Shown here: positions 40,146 to 42,507 of the stretch, piece after piece | How positions within the stretch are numbered: the first letter of the stretch is position 1 | How the letters are laid out: each line of letters opens with the position of its first letter | The notes under the pieces: model-generated | Databases searched by the model: none | Told to the model about the DNA's origin: nothing | What the model saw: the letters and a program-made list of their open reading frames with translations, nothing else | Source of the DNA: Bacilli bacterium | Lineage (GTDB): Bacteria; Bacillota_I; Bacilli_A; Izemoplasmatales; Hujiaoplasmataceae | Direction of reading: 5' to 3' | Assembly (NCBI GenBank): GCA_018399755.1 | Contig: JAGYOE010000008.1 | Location: 1-42,507, forward strand | DNA length: 42,507 nucleotides | Translations under genes and position numbers: made by a program

Positions 40146-41289
40146 TGAGTTAAAAGAATATATAATTAAACATAGACGTTTTTTACATATGCATCCAGAA
40201 ACTGGTTTTAATTGTAAAAACACTAGCAAATATATTGCTAGTGAATTAAAAAAATTAGCAGTTGATGAAATTATTAATGTGGGCGATTATTCAATTGTTG
40301 CGGTGATAAAAAATGGCGAAGGTTTAATCACAGGATTAAGAGCTGATTTTGATGCTTTAAATATTACTGAAAAAACTGATTTAGAATTTAAATCGAAAAA
40401 CATTGGAAAAATGCATGCATGTGGGCATGATGCTCATAGTGCAATGTTATTAGGCGCAACAAAATATTTAATAGAACATAAAGAATTTTGGAAGGGTACA
40501 GTAAAATTAATTTTTCAAGAAGCGGAAGAAGGGCCTTCACCAGGAGGTGCATTAGCAATTGTTAAGTCAGGGGTTGTTGATGATTGTGAAGATTTCTTTG
40601 CCCTACATGTGTCACCAAATTATCAGACAAATCAATTAGCAATTAATTATGGTGAAGCTATGGCAGCAGCTGATACATTAGATTTAGAATTAATTGGTAA
40701 AGGCGCACACGCTGCTTTGCCTGATGAAGGAATAGATCCTATAGTAATGCAAGCTGAGTTTGTTTTAGGCTCACAACAAATTGTTTCAAGAAAGATATCT
40801 CCGATGGATAAAGCAGTTATTACCATTGCTAAAGTTGAAGCTGGAACTACACATAATGTAATTCCAGAAAAAGCAAAGCTTAAGGGAACTATTAGAACTT
40901 TTAATAATCAAGTTAGAGAAAAGGTTAAGAGTGAATTAGAATTATTGGCAAAATCTATTAGTCAAAGACACAAAGGGAAATATAAGATAAAATACGATTA
41001 TGGTTATGACCCAACGATAAATTCATTGAGTTCAACTGAGGAATTTGTTTTATCAGCCAAAGAAATATTAGGTGAAGAAAACGTGAAAATATTATCTCAA
41101 CCTATGGCCGGCAGCGAAGATTTTTCAAGGTATATAAATTTAAAACAAGGAGCATTAGCTTGGTTAGGTGTTAAACAAGTAGATAAAGAAACATATAATA
41201 TTCATCATCCACAATTTAATTTAAACGAGGATGCCTTAATTCAAGGAACAAAAATATTTATAGAATTAATAAAAAGAAGGAGCGAGTAG
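40132..41289 (+). CDS. M20D family metal-dependent amidohydrolase
   Basis: Zinc/manganese amidohydrolase of the hippurate hydrolase / N-acyl-amino-acid deacylase group. The metal site shows in RADFDAL (70-76), MHACGHDAH (94-102, with Cys97 and His99) and FQEAEEGPSPGG (128-139); the late His lies in YNIHHPQF near the end. A dimerisation domain sits between about 180 and 290 (KGAHAALPDEGIDPI). Length 385 is normal. GAGGAGG stands before the ATG. Substrate cannot be assigned: N-acetyl-diaminopimelate, indole-amino acid conjugates and N-acyl amino acids are all known for this family. Confidence 0.9.
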   Translation: MNHYDELKEYIIKHRRFLHMHPETGFNCKNTSKYIASELKKLAVDEIINVGDYSIVAVIKNGEGLITGLRADFDALNITEKTDLEFKSKNIGKMHACGHDAHSAMLLGATKYLIEHKEFWKGTVKLIFQEAEEGPSPGGALAIVKSGVVDDCEDFFALHVSPNYQTNQLAINYGEAMAAADTLDLELIGKGAHAALPDEGIDPIVMQAEFVLGSQQIVSRKISPMDKAVITIAKVEAGTTHNVIPEKAKLKGTIRTFNNQVREKVKSELELLAKSISQRHKGKYKIKYDYGYDPTINSLSSTEEFVLSAKEILGEENVKILSQPMAGSEDFSRYINLKQGALAWLGVKQVDKETYNIHHPQFNLNEDALIQGTKIFIELIKRRSE

Positions 41290-41290
41290 A

Positions 41291-42463
41291 ATGTATTTAA
41301 TTAAAAACGCTAATTTAATTAGCATGGTAGATATTAATTATGAAATAGTTGATATCTTAGTTGATGGAAGTATTATAAAGAAAGTAGGAAAGCTTAAAGC
41401 AAGTGATTATCCTAAGGCAAAAGTAATTGATGCAAAAGAAAATTATGTTACACCAGGAATAGTTGATCCACATTGTCATATAGGAATGTATGAAGAAGCA
41501 ATAGGTTTTGAAGGAGCAGATGGAAATGAAATGACTTCACCTATTACTCCAGAATTAAGAGCTATCGATGCAATAAAACCTCAAGATGTAGCTTTTAAAG
41601 AAACTAGAGAACATGGAGTAACCACTGTAGCTACTGGACCAGGAAGTGCTAATTGTATTGGCGGAACATTTACAGTTATTAAAACCTATGGAAAAACTAT
41701 CGATGATATGATTGTGGTTGAAGAATCATCAATGAAAATGGCTTTAGGAGAAAATCCAAAACGTGTTTATAGTTCTAAACAACAAAGTCCTTCTACAAGA
41801 ATGGCAACTGCTGCAGCTATTAGAGAAGCTTTATCAAAAGCAAGAGACTATAAAGAAAAATTAGATAAATATGAAGAAAATAAAAATGCGAATAAAGATG
41901 TTAAAAAACCTGAATATAATATTAAATGGGCTTCACTCGCAAGAGTATTTGATGGTTTACAGGTAAAAATTCATGCTCATCAACAAGATGATATAGTTAC
42001 TGCTATAAGAATTATTGAAGAATTTGGCTTAGAAGGAACCATTGAACACGCTACAGAAGCGCACTTAATTGCTGATTATATTAAGAAGCATAATATTCCA
42101 CTTATAATAGGGCCAACCCTTGGTTCAAAATCTAAATATGAATTAAGAAATAAAACCTTTGAATCAGGAAAAATATTAAATAAAGCTGGAATTAAATTTG
42201 CAATTATGACAGATCATCCAGTTATTCATTTATCAAATTCATTAACTCAATTGGGAATTTTTGTTAGAGAAGGACTAGATGAATTAGAAGCCTTTAAATC
42301 TGTTACAATTAATGCTGCTAAAATTAATAAAGTTGCAAATAGAGTAGGTAGTATTGAAGAGGGAAAAGATGCAGATATAGTAATATGGGATGGACATCCA
42401 TTACATTACTTAACCAAAACTGAAAAAGTATTTATTAATGGTGAATTAGTACATTCTAAATAA
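41291..42463 (+). CDS. amidohydrolase-superfamily protein, imidazolonepropionase/dipeptidase-like
   Basis: TIM-barrel metal hydrolase of 390 residues. Metal-binding residues appear in order: His61 and His63 (DPHCHIG), His228 and His230 (KIHAHQQDD), His253 (IEHATEAHL) and Asp308 (IMTDHPV). The flanking small beta domain is formed by the N terminus and by the C-terminal segment GSIEEGKDADIVIWDGHPL. The family includes imidazolonepropionase and prolidase-like enzymes; the substrate is not clear. It starts two bases after the M20 gene stop, with AAGGAG as ribosome site, so the two hydrolases are likely made together. It is the last gene before a terminator. Confidence 0.88.
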   Translation: MYLIKNANLISMVDINYEIVDILVDGSIIKKVGKLKASDYPKAKVIDAKENYVTPGIVDPHCHIGMYEEAIGFEGADGNEMTSPITPELRAIDAIKPQDVAFKETREHGVTTVATGPGSANCIGGTFTVIKTYGKTIDDMIVVEESSMKMALGENPKRVYSSKQQSPSTRMATAAAIREALSKARDYKEKLDKYEENKNANKDVKKPEYNIKWASLARVFDGLQVKIHAHQQDDIVTAIRIIEEFGLEGTIEHATEAHLIADYIKKHNIPLIIGPTLGSKSKYELRNKTFESGKILNKAGIKFAIMTDHPVIHLSNSLTQLGIFVREGLDELEAFKSVTINAAKINKVANRVGSIEEGKDADIVIWDGHPLHYLTKTEKVFINGELVHSK

Positions 42464-42468
42464 AAAAA

Positions 42469-42504
42469 AGCCTATAAATCGTAAAAGATTTATAGGTTTT
42501 TTAT
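42469..42504 (+). terminator. terminator at the end of the marR operon
   Basis: CCTATAAATC (42471-42480) pairs with GATTTATAGG (42487-42496) over six bases, followed by T6. It is the first clear terminator on this strand since 33.65 kb. Confidence 0.87.
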
Positions 42505-42507
42505 TTA

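Overview
The window is a compact, very AT-rich stretch of bacterial chromosome holding about 40 protein genes and one tRNA, with no mobile elements, CRISPR arrays or gap over 300 bases. TGA is used as a stop (fakA, dnaD and rluA all end in TGA), so the standard bacterial code applies. Gene content and order point to a low-GC Firmicutes-derived lineage. The blocks rsgA-rpe-thiN, rpmB/fakA/recG/plsX/rnc and yceD-rpmF/rsmH are remnants of the Bacillus order, thinned in the way seen in Mollicutes-like relatives that keep TGA as stop (for example Izemoplasma, Acholeplasma or Haloplasma types). That taxonomic placement is inference.

Layout. 1-6.2 kb: phosphofructokinase and rubrerythrin, then a tight run rsgA-rpe-thiN followed by two trypsin-like (HtrA) secreted proteases that share an odd Tyr/acidic four-residue repeat. 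6.2-6.9 kb: ridA and rpmB on the minus strand. 7-14 kb: fakA, recG, then the overlapping set plsX-rnc-dnaD-nth. 14-16.3 kb: a large HTH regulator and a minus-strand Mrp ATPase. 16.4-19.5 kb: yceD-rpmF behind a consensus promoter, rsmH, tRNA-Gly(UCC) and an MscS channel. 19.5-22 kb: a minus-strand, translationally coupled operon of a cobalamin-binding-domain protein, an FtsX/MacB-type permease and its ATPase. 22-27 kb: archaeal-type aspartyl-tRNA synthetase, an RluA pseudouridine synthase coupled to class II galT, and proS. 27-28.6 kb: two-subunit class I fumarase. 28.7-33.6 kb: a DegV/FakB lipid-binding protein and a heterodimeric ABC exporter. 33.7-42.5 kb: a MarR regulator with a clear operator, a second heterodimeric ABC exporter, rimO, a DUF368 (PopT-type) membrane protein and two amidohydrolases, all on one strand with no internal terminator until 42.47 kb.

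How it fits together. FakA, the DegV/FakB protein and PlsX form a route from exogenous fatty acids to acyl-phosphate for phospholipid synthesis; the fab genes that lie between plsX and rnc in Bacillus are missing here. RsmH stands alone without the wall and division genes that normally follow it. The most interesting items are the B12-domain/ABC-transporter operon, the repeat-bearing protease pair, the roughly 113-residue insertion in one ABC exporter subunit, and the MarR-controlled long operon with its palindromic operator over the -35 box.
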